NCBI GenBank assembly: GCA_965200045.1
Contig: OZ241330.1
Span: 1,240,001 to 1,304,000 of the forward strand
DNA from: Bin25 sp026709415
GTDB lineage: Bacteria > Bacteroidota > Bacteroidia > Flavobacteriales > Flavobacteriaceae
DNA length: 64,000 nucleotides
Direction of reading: 5' to 3'
Shown here: positions 47,697-57,177 of the stretch, one piece after another
Numbering within the stretch: position 1 is the first letter of the stretch
Layout: each line of letters opens with the position of its first letter
Made by a program: the position numbers and the translations under genes
Notes under the pieces: generated by a model
Told to the model about the DNA's origin: nothing
What the model saw: only the letters and a program-made list of their open reading frames with translations
The model's database searches: none

Positions 47697-49109
47697 ATGA
47701 AACTGCTAAAGAAAACGACATATCTATTTTCAACGTTGCTATTGGTTGTTTTAATGTTCCAATCGAACATCAAAGCCCAATCAAATGACGAATGTTTGCA
47801 GCAAGTATCAATTTTTGCTGAGTATGCTAAAGTTAAAAACTATAATGCCGCTTTAAGTCCTTGGAGAGAAGCTCGTAAAAATTGCCCTTCAGCCAATGCC
47901 GCAATCTATTCTTATGGAGAAAGAATTTTACAACAACTTATTGAAAATTCAGAAGGTCAGGAAAAAGATCAACACATTGAGGACTTGATTTCATTGTATG
48001 ACCAGTGGGTAGAGTACTTTCCGGAAAGAAAAGGAGTTTCCGAAGTAGGAGGCATTATGGGTAAAAAAGCACAAGCGCTTTTAGATTATCAAGTCGTAGA
48101 AACCAAAACGATCTATTTAAGTTTTAAAGAAGCTTATGAATCAGATCCAAACAGTTTTACCAACCCTAAGCATATCTATAATTACTTTAAATCCTTACAC
48201 GATTTATTTAAACAAAAAAATCCTTTGGTGAGTGAAGAGCTGCTTTTTGAAGTGTATGAAGATTTATCTGAAAAGTTTGTTAAAGAGGGGGATAATTATT
48301 CAAAGAGGCTCGATGAATTAATCAATAAAGAAGATCAAGCAACGGCACTGTCTAATGTCGAGCAAAGAAATAAAAAAGCCTTTGGTTCTTACATCAATGC
48401 TTTTTCAATATTTCATTCAAATATGGATAAAATTATTGCCAGAGAAGCTTCTTGCGAAAATCTAATTCCCTTTTACCAGAGAAATTTGGACGAAAACAAA
48501 GGCGATTTAATTTGGGTCAAACGAGCCACATCTAGGATGTATACTAAGGATTGTACAGATTCTGATTTATTTGTCACTCTTGTCGAAACCATGCATCAAT
48601 TAGAACCATCGGCTGATTCGGCTTACTTTTTGGGTTATTTAACTGACAAATCCGGAAACACCCAAGAAGCTTTAAAGTATTATCAAGAAGCCATCGAACT
48701 TGAAGACGATGCATATAAAAGAGCGACTATTCTTTATCGACTTGGTTTAGAATTCAAAAAAGCAAACAATTATAGTGCAGCCAGAAATTATTTTCAAAGA
48801 GCCCTTAAAGATCGTCCTTCATTGGGTAAGGCCTATTTGGCGATTGCGAACATGTATGCATCCAGCGCCAACAACTGTGGAGAAACTCAATTTGAAAAAA
48901 GAGCGATTTATTGGTTAGCTGCTGATGAAGCCCGAAAAGCAGCTCGTGTAGATCCGTCTGTAAAGCAGGATTCTAATAAATTTATTGAAAGTTATATGGG
49001 ACGAGCTCCTTCTAAAACTGATATATTTACTGAAGGAATGGAGGGTCAAACGGTGACTTTCAACTGTTGGGTCGGAAGGACAATAACAGTACCGAGTTTA
49101 TCAAAATAA
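47697..49109 (+). CDS. Exported TPR-repeat protein
   Basis: A 470-residue protein with a signal peptide (LFSTLLLVVLMFQSNIKAQ), then helical repeats. The clearest tetratricopeptide units are SADSAYFLGYLTDKSGNTQE and YKRATILYRLGLEFKKANNY (about residues 300-370), followed by YFQRALKDRPSLGKAYLAIA. The family is standard in Bacteroidota beside lptC and barrel genes, suggesting an envelope assembly role. Eleven bases separate it from the barrel gene. Intact. Confidence 0.85.
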   Translation: MKLLKKTTYLFSTLLLVVLMFQSNIKAQSNDECLQQVSIFAEYAKVKNYNAALSPWREARKNCPSANAAIYSYGERILQQLIENSEGQEKDQHIEDLISLYDQWVEYFPERKGVSEVGGIMGKKAQALLDYQVVETKTIYLSFKEAYESDPNSFTNPKHIYNYFKSLHDLFKQKNPLVSEELLFEVYEDLSEKFVKEGDNYSKRLDELINKEDQATALSNVEQRNKKAFGSYINAFSIFHSNMDKIIAREASCENLIPFYQRNLDENKGDLIWVKRATSRMYTKDCTDSDLFVTLVETMHQLEPSADSAYFLGYLTDKSGNTQEALKYYQEAIELEDDAYKRATILYRLGLEFKKANNYSAARNYFQRALKDRPSLGKAYLAIANMYASSANNCGETQFEKRAIYWLAADEARKAARVDPSVKQDSNKFIESYMGRAPSKTDIFTEGMEGQTVTFNCWVGRTITVPSLSK

Positions 49110-49159
49110 ATAAGGCAAAAACTAATTTTTATTTTGGTTTTTTCGATTTGATTTTTTGA

Positions 49160-49771
49160 GTGAAATACCCAACAAATTTTACTCCAGGGGATCAAAAATT
49201 CATTTCATTAGTTCAACGATTAGCAATTGTTCTAGTAATCGGGATTGCGTCTTGTGAAAATACTCAACAACAAAATCAGAATCAAAATCATCCCAAGTAT
49301 TCACCGGTAGGTATCGCTTACAATATCAATTTTGTTTATACCGATTCGGCACGCGTTGAAGCCATCTTAAAAGCTCCTGTCCATGTGGATTATTCTAATT
49401 TGGATTTTGAATATTCGGAATTCCCCCAAGGATTAGAGATTACTTTTTTTGATGTTCAAGGCAATGAAAACTATCTTTATGCCAATTATGGATTAATTTA
49501 TAATCAAATGCGAGTAGCAGACTTACAAAAAGGAGTTCGTTTATTGTCTCATGATGGGGCTCAATTGACTACCCAGCAATTGTATTGGGATTCGAAAAAT
49601 AAATGGTTATTTACAGAAGAAACGTTTAACTTTAAAAATCAAGATTATGAATTTAATGGTCAACGGCTTGATGCCGACAGAGGCTTTTCAAATTACCAAT
49701 CTGGACAACTTATGGGATCACTTTTTATTCAAGATGAAGAGCCTATAGACACCATATTAACTGATGAATAA
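49160..49771 (+). CDS. lptC: LPS export periplasmic protein LptC, lipoprotein form
   Basis: Component of the Lpt machine that carries lipopolysaccharide from the inner to the outer membrane. The 203-residue protein starts at GTG 49160 and has a lipoprotein-type leader ending VIGIASC. The LptC fold has the usual short beta strands, for example VRLLSHDGAQLTTQQLYWD (about residues 118-136) and TEETFNFKNQDYEFNGQRL (about 144-162). The stop overlaps the next small gene by eight bases. Length and position fit the Bacteroidota LptC. Confidence 0.85.
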   Translation: MKYPTNFTPGDQKFISLVQRLAIVLVIGIASCENTQQQNQNQNHPKYSPVGIAYNINFVYTDSARVEAILKAPVHVDYSNLDFEYSEFPQGLEITFFDVQGNENYLYANYGLIYNQMRVADLQKGVRLLSHDGAQLTTQQLYWDSKNKWLFTEETFNFKNQDYEFNGQRLDADRGFSNYQSGQLMGSLFIQDEEPIDTILTDE

Positions 49772-49952
49772 AGTTTTTAGATTTTCTGAAATAGTTTACT
49801 GGACTATTGTGGTCTTATGTGTCATTGAAGTATACCTCAAATGGGAATCCAACCCACAAAGGGCCAAATTATTTTTAGTATTCGGGATCGTTTCGGCATT
49901 TATGGCTCTTTTTCGTAGGCGATGGAGAAAACGATTTCAAAATAGATCTTGA
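49764..49952 (+). CDS. Small membrane protein between lptC and the CNNM gene
   Basis: A 62-residue protein with two short hydrophobic stretches (EIVYWTIVVLCVIEVYL and LFLVFGIVSAFMALF) and a very basic tail (RRRWRKRFQ). It overlaps lptC and ends seven bases before the CNNM gene, so it is part of the operon. Conserved position suggests a genuine gene; function unknown. Confidence 0.7.
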   Translation: MNKVFRFSEIVYWTIVVLCVIEVYLKWESNPQRAKLFLVFGIVSAFMALFRRRWRKRFQNRS

Positions 49953-49959
49953 TTGATCA

Positions 49960-51234
49960 ATGATTTTGATTGATTCTTTGATTATTCTTCTTTGTATAAC
50001 TTTTTCTGCCTTTTTTTCTGGTGTTGAAATTGCCTTTGTGTCGGCCAATCCTTTTTTTTTAGCCATTGAAGAAAGAAAAAAAGGATTTTATGGACGAGTT
50101 GTTAAACTGATTTCAAAGAAACCCTCACAGTTTATTACTACGATGTTGGTGGGTAACAATATCGCATTGGTTTTATATGGGATTTTCATGGGGGAAAAAA
50201 TATTGAGTTTGTTTTATCCAAATTTGATTACAAAAGACATTACTCCCAATGTATTATTGATTCAAACGTTAATTTCGGCTGGGATTATATTGATTTTTGC
50301 AGAATTTATACCTAAACTTTTCAGTCAAGTTTATGCTGAATATTTTCTCAAATTTTTAATTATACCTGGGATTTTTTTTTATTGGTTATTATTTCCAATT
50401 ACGTTTATTACTCAAAAATTTTCTGATTTCATTTTATTCAAATTATTTAAGACAAAAGACGATCAAGTCCAAGAAAATTTCTCAAAATTAGAATTAGGCA
50501 GTTACATTGAACAACAACTAGAATCCCATGATAGAGAAAAAATTGATTCAGAAATTGAAATTTTTCGAAATGCGCTTGAATTTTCTACCACTAGTGCCCG
50601 TGAAGTATTAATCCCCAGAACGGAATTGATAGCCGTGGACAGCCATGAAAATCTGGATTCATTGAGAAAAATGTTTATCAGTTCTGGCAAATCAAAAATT
50701 TTAGTTTATCAAAGTGACATCGATTCAGTCATTGGTTATATTCATGCCTTTGATATGTTTAAGGACATAGAAAATATAAAGGATAATATTCGTGAGATTG
50801 ACTATGTTCCTGAAACCATGCCTATCAATCATATTTTAAAAATATTAAATCAAAATCACAGAAGCATCGCTGTCGTACTTGATGAATATGGATTAACTGA
50901 AGGAATCGTAACGCTAGAAGATATCGTTGAAGAGCTCTTTGGTGAAATTCAAGATGAACATGATCAAGAAGAAAAAGATGCTCACAAAAAAATAACCGAC
51001 AATAAATACGAATTTGATGCCCGTCTGGAAGTGGATTTCATCAATCAGGAATATCGTTTGGAACTTCCAGAATCTGATCAATACGAAACTTTGGGAGGAC
51101 TCATTTTTAATCATCACGGTGATATTCCACAAAAAAATCAAGTGATTAATTTTTTTGGTTATCAGTGCACTATTTTGGATGTATCTGATAAAAGAATAAA
51201 AAGAATTAGACTTGAAGTGGGAACTAAATCTTAA
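49960..51234 (+). CDS. CNNM/CorC-HlyC family membrane protein (GldE-like)
   Basis: A 424-residue protein with an N-terminal DUF21/CNNM domain of three to four membrane helices (about residues 1-160), including ALVLYGIFMG and the FFSGVEIAFVSAN motif. A CBS pair follows at about 205-335 (REVLIPRTELIAVD and IAVVLDEYGLTEGIVTLEDI), then a C-terminal transporter-associated CorC_HlyC domain. Such proteins move magnesium or cobalt, and in gliding Bacteroidota a homologue is GldE. The operon position after lptC is typical. Intact. Confidence 0.9.
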   Translation: MILIDSLIILLCITFSAFFSGVEIAFVSANPFFLAIEERKKGFYGRVVKLISKKPSQFITTMLVGNNIALVLYGIFMGEKILSLFYPNLITKDITPNVLLIQTLISAGIILIFAEFIPKLFSQVYAEYFLKFLIIPGIFFYWLLFPITFITQKFSDFILFKLFKTKDDQVQENFSKLELGSYIEQQLESHDREKIDSEIEIFRNALEFSTTSAREVLIPRTELIAVDSHENLDSLRKMFISSGKSKILVYQSDIDSVIGYIHAFDMFKDIENIKDNIREIDYVPETMPINHILKILNQNHRSIAVVLDEYGLTEGIVTLEDIVEELFGEIQDEHDQEEKDAHKKITDNKYEFDARLEVDFINQEYRLELPESDQYETLGGLIFNHHGDIPQKNQVINFFGYQCTILDVSDKRIKRIRLEVGTKS

Positions 51235-51404
51235 TTAGGGAACTACACATTTCATTACAACACAAAATTTTCGTGAATTGACTGAGAGCCAATTAGAGGG
51301 ATAAAACTTTTTTCCCCATTGGAATGATTAATCGGAACGACAGATTATCTAACTGATTTTCAGTCAATTTACGAAAATTCTGTATATAGAGTATATAGTT
51401 CCCT

Positions 51405-52493
51405 TATATTGATTATTTAAGTTCTTTGAACTGAAAATGGAGACCACTTGAAAAAGTAAAAAAGTAAATCTTGGACTAATTGTTCCATGAATTTCTTCAA
51501 ATTCCCTCCCTCCTTCGCTATCAAGTCCACTTTATTCTCAAATTCGTATTTTTTATGGGCCTTGCTTTTAGCCATACAAGCCATGAACGGCTTGTGGATG
51601 GCATACACCTTGTTTTTGTCAGTTCGTTGTTGTTGGATGACTTTTGATACAACGTGAACTCTTTGTGATCGTCACTTTGTTGCTGAGGGGATCGTTTTCG
51701 TTAGCGTTCTTGCCTGTCCGCTAGGGTCTTGAGTTTGGAAGTCATCTTTTTGGCTTTTTTGGCTCGTCGAGGATGTTTCTCATTGACGATTTGACGCACC
51801 AATTCTTTCGAGGCTTTGGCATACGTCTTTCTCTATTGGATCTTTTCTTTTTCGCTCTTTCATGGCGTTGATCGACGACCTTTTTATTCATTTTGCATCG
51901 GTAGGAAACATCATGTGGTGGCCTTGTACAGTGGTATCGGATAACACCATCGATGATCATTTCTTGATTTCTTTCTGATGCCGTGGGACCGAATAGGCCA
52001 AGATCTTTTCAATGCCTTCTTGGCTCATCCGTTTTCTAATAGGACTCCCATCAGAAGGATCACAAGGCGGTTCGTGCTTCATGAAATCAGAACCCGTCAA
52101 GTATGGCATGGTGGGATTTTCAATCCATCGTTCCATGAGGGTTTCATCGCTTAAACGGTGAAGTCGTTTCGGTATCAGGCAACCCATCAATGGGGATGGC
52201 CGGACGGCTTTTGGTGGTATACCATGGGGCGAAGGCTTTTTCAAAAGGAGACCAATCCATGGCATCGACCAATCACTTGATGTTATGTTTTGGATGGAGT
52301 AGGGTTTCAAATGCCGATTCAAATCAATAGGTTGTTTTGGGTGCACCTTTTGGGTTATTTCTAAAAAGTGCTGCACACTATAGACTCATTTTCTTGCGGA
52401 TTTAAAAACCCGATTTCAATCAAAATTAACCCTAGAATCCCTAATATAAAAGGGCTGGAGACTACATTTGACTTTTTAAGGAGTGACTATTTA
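51405..52493 (-). pseudogene. IS5-like transposase remnant, copy A (truncated)
   Basis: Minus-strand debris of an IS5/ISL-type transposase: RLHRLSDETLMERWIENP (about 52160-52100), KHEPPCDPSDGSPIRKRM, MIIDGVIRYHC, KMNKKVVDQRHERAKKK and YAIHKPFMACMAKSKAHKKY. The element's 5' inverted repeat survives at 52470-52493 (AATAGTCACTCCTTAAAAAG on the minus strand), matching that of copy B at 57.2 kb. The other end is lost near 51405. Multiple frameshifts; inactive. The orientation is opposite to copy B. Confidence 0.78.
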
Positions 52494-52636
52494 TGAGCCT
52501 TGTGTATCCGATTCATTGAGAATACCATTAGCATATAAATGGCCTAGATGATGATTCTTATCAATGATATTCATTTTAACGCTTATAGGCTAAGAATTAA
52601 AAGACGGCTAATTGTTAGCAACGCTAACGACTAAAT

Positions 52637-53131
52637 TCACCCCCCCCCTGTTAATAGGATAGTTAATACAATTCCATAGACCCAAATAAAACCTCGATGT
52701 GTTCCTGTTCTATGATTGATGCTATCAAGCTTATTATGTAGTGGTTGGATTTGATTCTCTATATTCCCTAACCTCGTGTTGATAGGACTTATTAAGTCTT
52801 GTATATCCTTTTTTATTTCTGACTTAAATTCTGATAGGTCTTTTTTAGTAGCGGGTTGATTTTCCACAAGTTGATCGACCTGTAATTGCTCTTCATCTTT
52901 GTATTCATTAAATACCTCATTTAGAAAGGAGGTAGAACTTTGATAGAGTTCATAAGACTCTACATTAACTTTATTAACTCTATCTTTCAATTCTTCGACA
53001 TTAACTTGACCTATTGGCTTTTGTTGATGGGTCTTTTTGAAATGCCCTCGTATTTTCCGACAGTTAGCCAAGTTATATTTAAGCCCCCAAATTAATGATA
53101 AACACAAACAATGTTTGATATGCAATGACAA
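52637..53131 (-). CDS. Coiled-coil protein with C-terminal membrane anchor ending in a G9 tract
   Basis: Up to 164 residues. The N-terminal 40 residues are doubtful; a start near VNVEELKDRVNKVN would also serve. The centre is coiled coil (KKDLSEFKSEIKKDIQDL, INTRLGNIENQIQPLHNKL). A single C-terminal membrane helix (GFIWVYGIVLTILLTGGG) ends in codons made of a nine-G run and a TGA. Changing the G count gives different short tails: EFSR with eight, or VNLVVSVANN with ten. It resembles in layout the plus-strand protein at 56.7 kb. No known family. It sits between the IS5-like and ISL3-like elements. Confidence 0.6.
   Translation of the reverse strand: MSLHIKHCLCLSLIWGLKYNLANCRKIRGHFKKTHQQKPIGQVNVEELKDRVNKVNVESYELYQSSTSFLNEVFNEYKDEEQLQVDQLVENQPATKKDLSEFKSEIKKDIQDLISPINTRLGNIENQIQPLHNKLDSINHRTGTHRGFIWVYGIVLTILLTGGG
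52640..52648. repeat. C9/G9 homopolymer at the 3' end of the coiled-coil gene
   Basis: Nine C on the plus strand encode the Gly-Gly-Gly end of the minus-strand protein and set its reading frame into the stop. A candidate for slipped-strand variation of the protein's C-terminus. Confidence 0.8.
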
Positions 53132-53159
53132 ATTGCAAAAAAATAGATATTAAAGATTT

Positions 53160-54405
53160 GGTTCTACTACGAAAGTGGTGGGCAAAGTTTGAGACCGCCA
53201 TTAAAAAAGAGGACGGCTGCTCTAAAATTTTCGAACTTTCGATAGCCTAATGGCTTTGATCTCTTGAATCCTTCCACTCAAACGCTCCGCTTTGGCATTG
53301 GACTGTGGATAACACAAGGCATGACCAACGCCTTGACAATGGTTTTGAAACCTCTTGGCTACCGCACACACTTCTTGGATGCCTGATTGGAGGACACTAT
53401 CCATCCAAAGTTGGAGGTATGATGAGGCTTCCTTCCAGTTGCTCGATTCGAAAAGGGATTGGACATCCGCTTTGAGTTTCCAAACTCGACGGACCTCTCC
53501 ATGACTTTCTTGGACTCTTTGGAAGATGACCTTTTGTTTCTCGGTTCGGTTGTCTTCGTTTTTTAGGATAGCCAACCGAGCCTTTTTGAGCCCCGCCTGT
53601 TTTTTCACTTCTCTTCGCCGTACCTGGTCGATAGCCTTATTCAAATATGGAATTAAATGAAACCGATCATGAATCAAGGTGACCTAAGGGAGTCGTTTTT
53701 GGGCAGAGTCAATAGGAGGCCACCACCTATCCGTGGTGATGGTTTCGACATGTTTTCTTTTTTTTTGGCCATGAGTGATTTTTCATCCTTCCACTAAATC
53801 AAGCACCGTCCCTTGAGTGGCATCGCTGAGAATCGTCGCATCACCAGGCCCCTTTTTGATGGCTTTTTCGTCCCAACGAATGTACAACGGTGGGGTGTCG
53901 GAACGTCATGCCATACCACAGGCAACGGCCCGCTTTAAGATCCCATGGATGGTCTGAAAACTGCAACGTAAGAGCTTGGCCGTTTGGGTTTGGTTTCTGG
54001 TGGCCAAGAGGAGATCGATGGTCATGTTTCAAATAACCATGTGAATCGATGGGAGCCATCGGCCCAAGGCATATGGATTGTCTTGACACTCGCAGAAGAC
54101 GGGATGCGAGGCACTCGACAATGAAGGAAACACTGGTATTGGAATAGATCCAAATGACGCCAGGCACGCTCCTGACGATGATCATCGATCGATCCTTCTT
54201 CGCCCGTCTCAGGGCAACACCACATGACCACCAACATAAGATACATGAACATGAATGGCCATTTGGCGATCGTCAACAGAAATGTCTTCGACACGCCATG
54301 AATCACCGATCTTTAAAATCGACTCAAAAAAATGTAAAAGTTTTTTCATAAAGAATGAATTAGTGGATCAAAAGTAAAACGACCCACAACTTTTGCAGTA
54401 GAATC
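53160..54405 (-). mobile_element. ISL3-family insertion sequence, decayed
   Basis: The transposase C-terminal half is readable on the minus strand at 53222-53677: IHDRFHLIPYLNKAIDQVRR, KNEDNRTEKQKVIFQ and NAKAERLSGRIQEIKAIR, typical of the ISL3 DDE domain. The N-terminal half up to about 54350 is broken into several frames. Imperfect terminal repeats of about 25 bases lie at 53160-53184 and 54381-54405 (TTCTACT-C-AAAGT-GTGGG shared). Size about 1.25 kb. No target duplication was recognised. Confidence 0.75.
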
Positions 54406-54640
54406 AACTTAAATAACATTAGTGTGTTTCATTAACTTCTTTATTCCAATGATGATATCCATGTGTTTGGACATGGGGGCTTCCATGCAGTTCAACACGC
54501 CCTGATGTATATGTGTTGCCCCTTTTTTTAAATCCGTTCTGGACTGTACATTTTAAACGATAGGCTAAGGTACTGTTTTTTATTTCCCCCACTTATCTCT
54601 TCGCGGAATGAACCATTATGGAACAAACGGCGACCATAAA
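54406..54640. other. Spacer downstream of the BspA-like gene
   Basis: About 235 bases between the ISL3-like end and the terminator of the BspA-like gene. No coding signal seen. Confidence 0.5.
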
Positions 54641-54662
54641 AAACACGGCCGAAGCCGTGTTT
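54641..54662 (-). terminator. Rho-independent terminator of the BspA-like gene
   Basis: A perfect nine-base stem on the minus strand (AAACACGGC, loop TTCG, GCCGTGTTT) followed by further T residues. It lies about 100 bases beyond the true end (54760) of the BspA-like frame. The UUCG tetraloop is unusually stable. Confidence 0.8.
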
Positions 54663-54759
54663 AAAAAACTTGCGTCCGTCAGGTCCAGCCAAACCTCACG
54701 GATCGACCCAAAATTAGGGAATTACGGATTGACATGTTTTCTGTCTTTCTCCGTGATGA

Positions 54760-56301
54760 TCAAGGGCTGCAATTCTCAAAGTTGGGTCGAAAAGAACTTT
54801 CTAAATTATTAAAAAAGTTATCACATTCCTTGACATTACTGACGTCCCATTGGCTGATATCTTGACTAAAGGCACTATCATGAATCATCCAAGCCATATT
54901 GGTGACCTTACTGGTATTTCACTGGTTCATTGGTTGGTTGTATTTAGCAGTACTATAAAACATACTATACATATTGGTGACTTGACTCACGTCCCAATCG
55001 TTGAGGTATTGATTAAACGCATCAGCGTCATAAAACATACTATTCATGTTGGTCACTTGACTCACATCCCAATCGTTGAGGTATTGATTAAAGCTTTTAT
55101 TTCCGTTAAACATACTCGCCATATTGGTGACCTTGCTGGTATCCCAATGACTGATATCGGGGTTGCTATAGAAGTTACCTTTAAACATATCACCCATATT
55201 GGTCACATTACTGGTATCCCAACTATCTACAGTCGCACTACCAATATTCCATTTACTGCCTTCAAATAAAGCCCCCATATTCGTCACCAAAGTCGTCACG
55301 ACATAAAGGGTTAATCCATTAACCACATCATTATCCGTATCATCCAGTTCTACTATATCATCTAAAGTGCTATACCACTTTCTCAATAAAGCGTCATTAA
55401 CAATCGTATAGGTTCTATCCTCCAACTTGATTTGCTGTCCCACTAAGCTTTCGGGGTTGGGATGATTGGGGTTGATCTCAATGGTGACGCCATTGGCGTG
55501 TTTTCTTATCGCATTTTCACAATTTAGTAGGTCCGTATCGCATGGGTTGATGGTTTTATTGATAATCCCTCGAAGGTCATTCTCTAGGGTCTCATTTTTG
55601 GTTTCTAAGTCATCAATATCCTCTTGAAGTTGGGTAATCTCATTGTTCAGTTTTTCGATATCACTTTCTAAGCTTTTATTTTTCGTTTCTAACTCATTAA
55701 TATCGTTATTGAGTTGGGCTATATCTGGAGTTTTGTTGGTGTCATCCTCTAAACTCTCATTTTTGGTTTCCAAGTCCTCGATATCCTTGTTGAGTTGGGT
55801 GATCTCATTATTAAGCGTTGTTTTATCATTACTTAGGGTGGTGATTTGCTCCTTGAGTTGGGTGATCTCACGGTTCAGATTGGTGATTTGACCGCGAAGG
55901 GATTCGACTTGATTTCTCAGATTCTGAATCAAGGCGTCAGTATCCACATCGGCACTTTCCTTGAGTTGAGCCACTTCATTGGTAAGGTCCGTTACTTGAC
56001 TATTCAAGGTGTTCACTTGATTTTGTAACTTGGTTTTATCCTGTTCCAACGTATTTTTTTCACTTTCCAACCCACTCACTTGGTTGCTTAAACTAGTGTT
56101 CTGGCTTTGTAGACCATTTAATTGACTTTGCAAACTAGATTTCTCACTAGTTAAAGTGCTGTTTTGACTTTTTAAATTGGTGTTGTCACTTTGTAAGCTA
56201 CTGACTTGACTTTGCAGTTCTTTGATTTTGTCCTCATCATCATTAGAACAAGAGACGACAACCAAGACAATGGTCATTAAAAATAATAAGTGTTTCATCA
56301 T
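54760..56301 (-). pseudogene. Long coiled-coil BspA-like (DUF285) surface lipoprotein, cut by an in-frame TGA
   Basis: ATG at 56301 or 56298 starts a lipoprotein leader ending IVLVVVSC. Residues about 25-240 form one long coiled coil of heptads rich in L, N, Q and E (QSQVSSLQSDNTNLKSQN...). Residues about 300-460 are DUF285 repeats of the form WDVSQVTNM-x-SMF. A TGA at about 54919 stands where the repeat demands Trp (MNQ, stop, NTSKVTNMAWM). The same frame then continues with another repeat and the typical ending NFENCSP to 54760. Restored length is about 513 residues. The product would be a stalked surface protein, probably for adhesion. The stop may be a mutation (TGG to TGA), and the shortened protein might still be exported. 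The terminator lies after the longer end. Confidence 0.82.
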
Positions 56302-56497
56302 GATAAAATTGAAAGGTTTCATAGATATAATGGATAGCGTTTATGTAGTGATAAAGCATCGATGAGCTGTTGATATGAATGAATCAAACACCGAGACGGT
56401 GCCGATGTTATCGGCTCAGGCGAAGCAAACGATGGAAAGTTTAAGGATTTAAAATGAAGAGCGTAATTACTCCTTGAAAGTCTTAATGAACGAAATA

Positions 56498-56506
56498 CCC
56501 CCCCCC
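56498..56506. repeat. C9/G9 homopolymer between the BspA-like and coiled-coil genes
   Basis: Nine C on the plus strand, about 195 bases upstream of the BspA-like start (minus) and 157 bases upstream of the plus-strand gene at 56663. On the minus strand an ATG directly precedes the G run. Possible promoter-spacing or leader switch for one of the divergent genes. Confidence 0.8.
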
Positions 56507-56662
56507 ATTTTTTTAGATCAGTGCTATACTGTGCGTGTTAAACGATGGGACTAAAACACTTCTTTTTTTTAAATTAGTGGTCTTTTTGATGTTTTAAAAT
56601 AGCATCACAAGATTCAATCAGCCAACGAATGACCAAAACATTTTTTTAATTTTAACCATGTT

Positions 56663-57016
56663 ATGAAAAATCAAGATCAAGACCTCTCCGATCGAGTATC
56701 GCAAGGGTTTGAAAAAGTGCTATCCCATTTTAACCAATTAAACGATCGATTATCTGTTTTAGAAAATGAGTCGAAGCAAGCCAATGAGAAGTATCAATCA
56801 TTGACAAAGAATTTTAATTCTCTGGACAGGAATTATGGCACTTTGAGAAAAGATGTGAGTGAGTTTCGAGATGAGGCGAAGCGTCTTGGTAAACGAGTAT
56901 CAAAACAAGGCGGTGTTTTGAATCTTATATCTGGGTTTTGCCTTGTGTTGTTGACGGCTATCCTCGTTCGAGGAGCTGAGATTATTGATTGGACTCTCTA
57001 TAAAATACAAGGGTAG
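56663..57016 (+). CDS. Coiled-coil protein with C-terminal membrane helix
   Basis: A 117-residue hypothetical protein. Residues 1-80 are heptad-like and charged (FEKVLSHFNQLNDRLSVLEN, LRKDVSEFRDEAKRL), and one membrane segment follows (VLNLISGFCLVLLTAILV, about residues 85-102). Layout resembles the minus-strand coiled-coil gene at 52.6-53.1 kb, so they may be relatives. It is divergent from the BspA-like gene with the C9 tract between them. No known family or partner. Confidence 0.6.
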   Translation: MKNQDQDLSDRVSQGFEKVLSHFNQLNDRLSVLENESKQANEKYQSLTKNFNSLDRNYGTLRKDVSEFRDEAKRLGKRVSKQGGVLNLISGFCLVLLTAILVRGAEIIDWTLYKIQG

Positions 57017-57177
57017 GGGCAAGGTTTTATCTGATGATTAAAATCATCAATTGTGTCCCAGAAGGTTCCGTTCCCCCAGGATTAGATCCAGGGGTTGGGT
57101 AGCGGAATTAATATCAAACATTTGAATTTAGGCTTTTGGTTTCATGAAATGAAACTAAATCAAAAGTGATGTTGTAT

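Noticed and set aside
54850..55269. Plus-strand repeats HTIHVGHLTHIPIVEV as a repeat protein
   Set aside because: This is the antisense of the DUF285 repeats; the minus strand has the leader, coiled coil and terminator.
54760..56301. TGA read as Trp (recoding or alternative code) in the BspA-like gene
   Set aside because: All other genes use TGA as stop and TGG for Trp; a point mutation is simpler.
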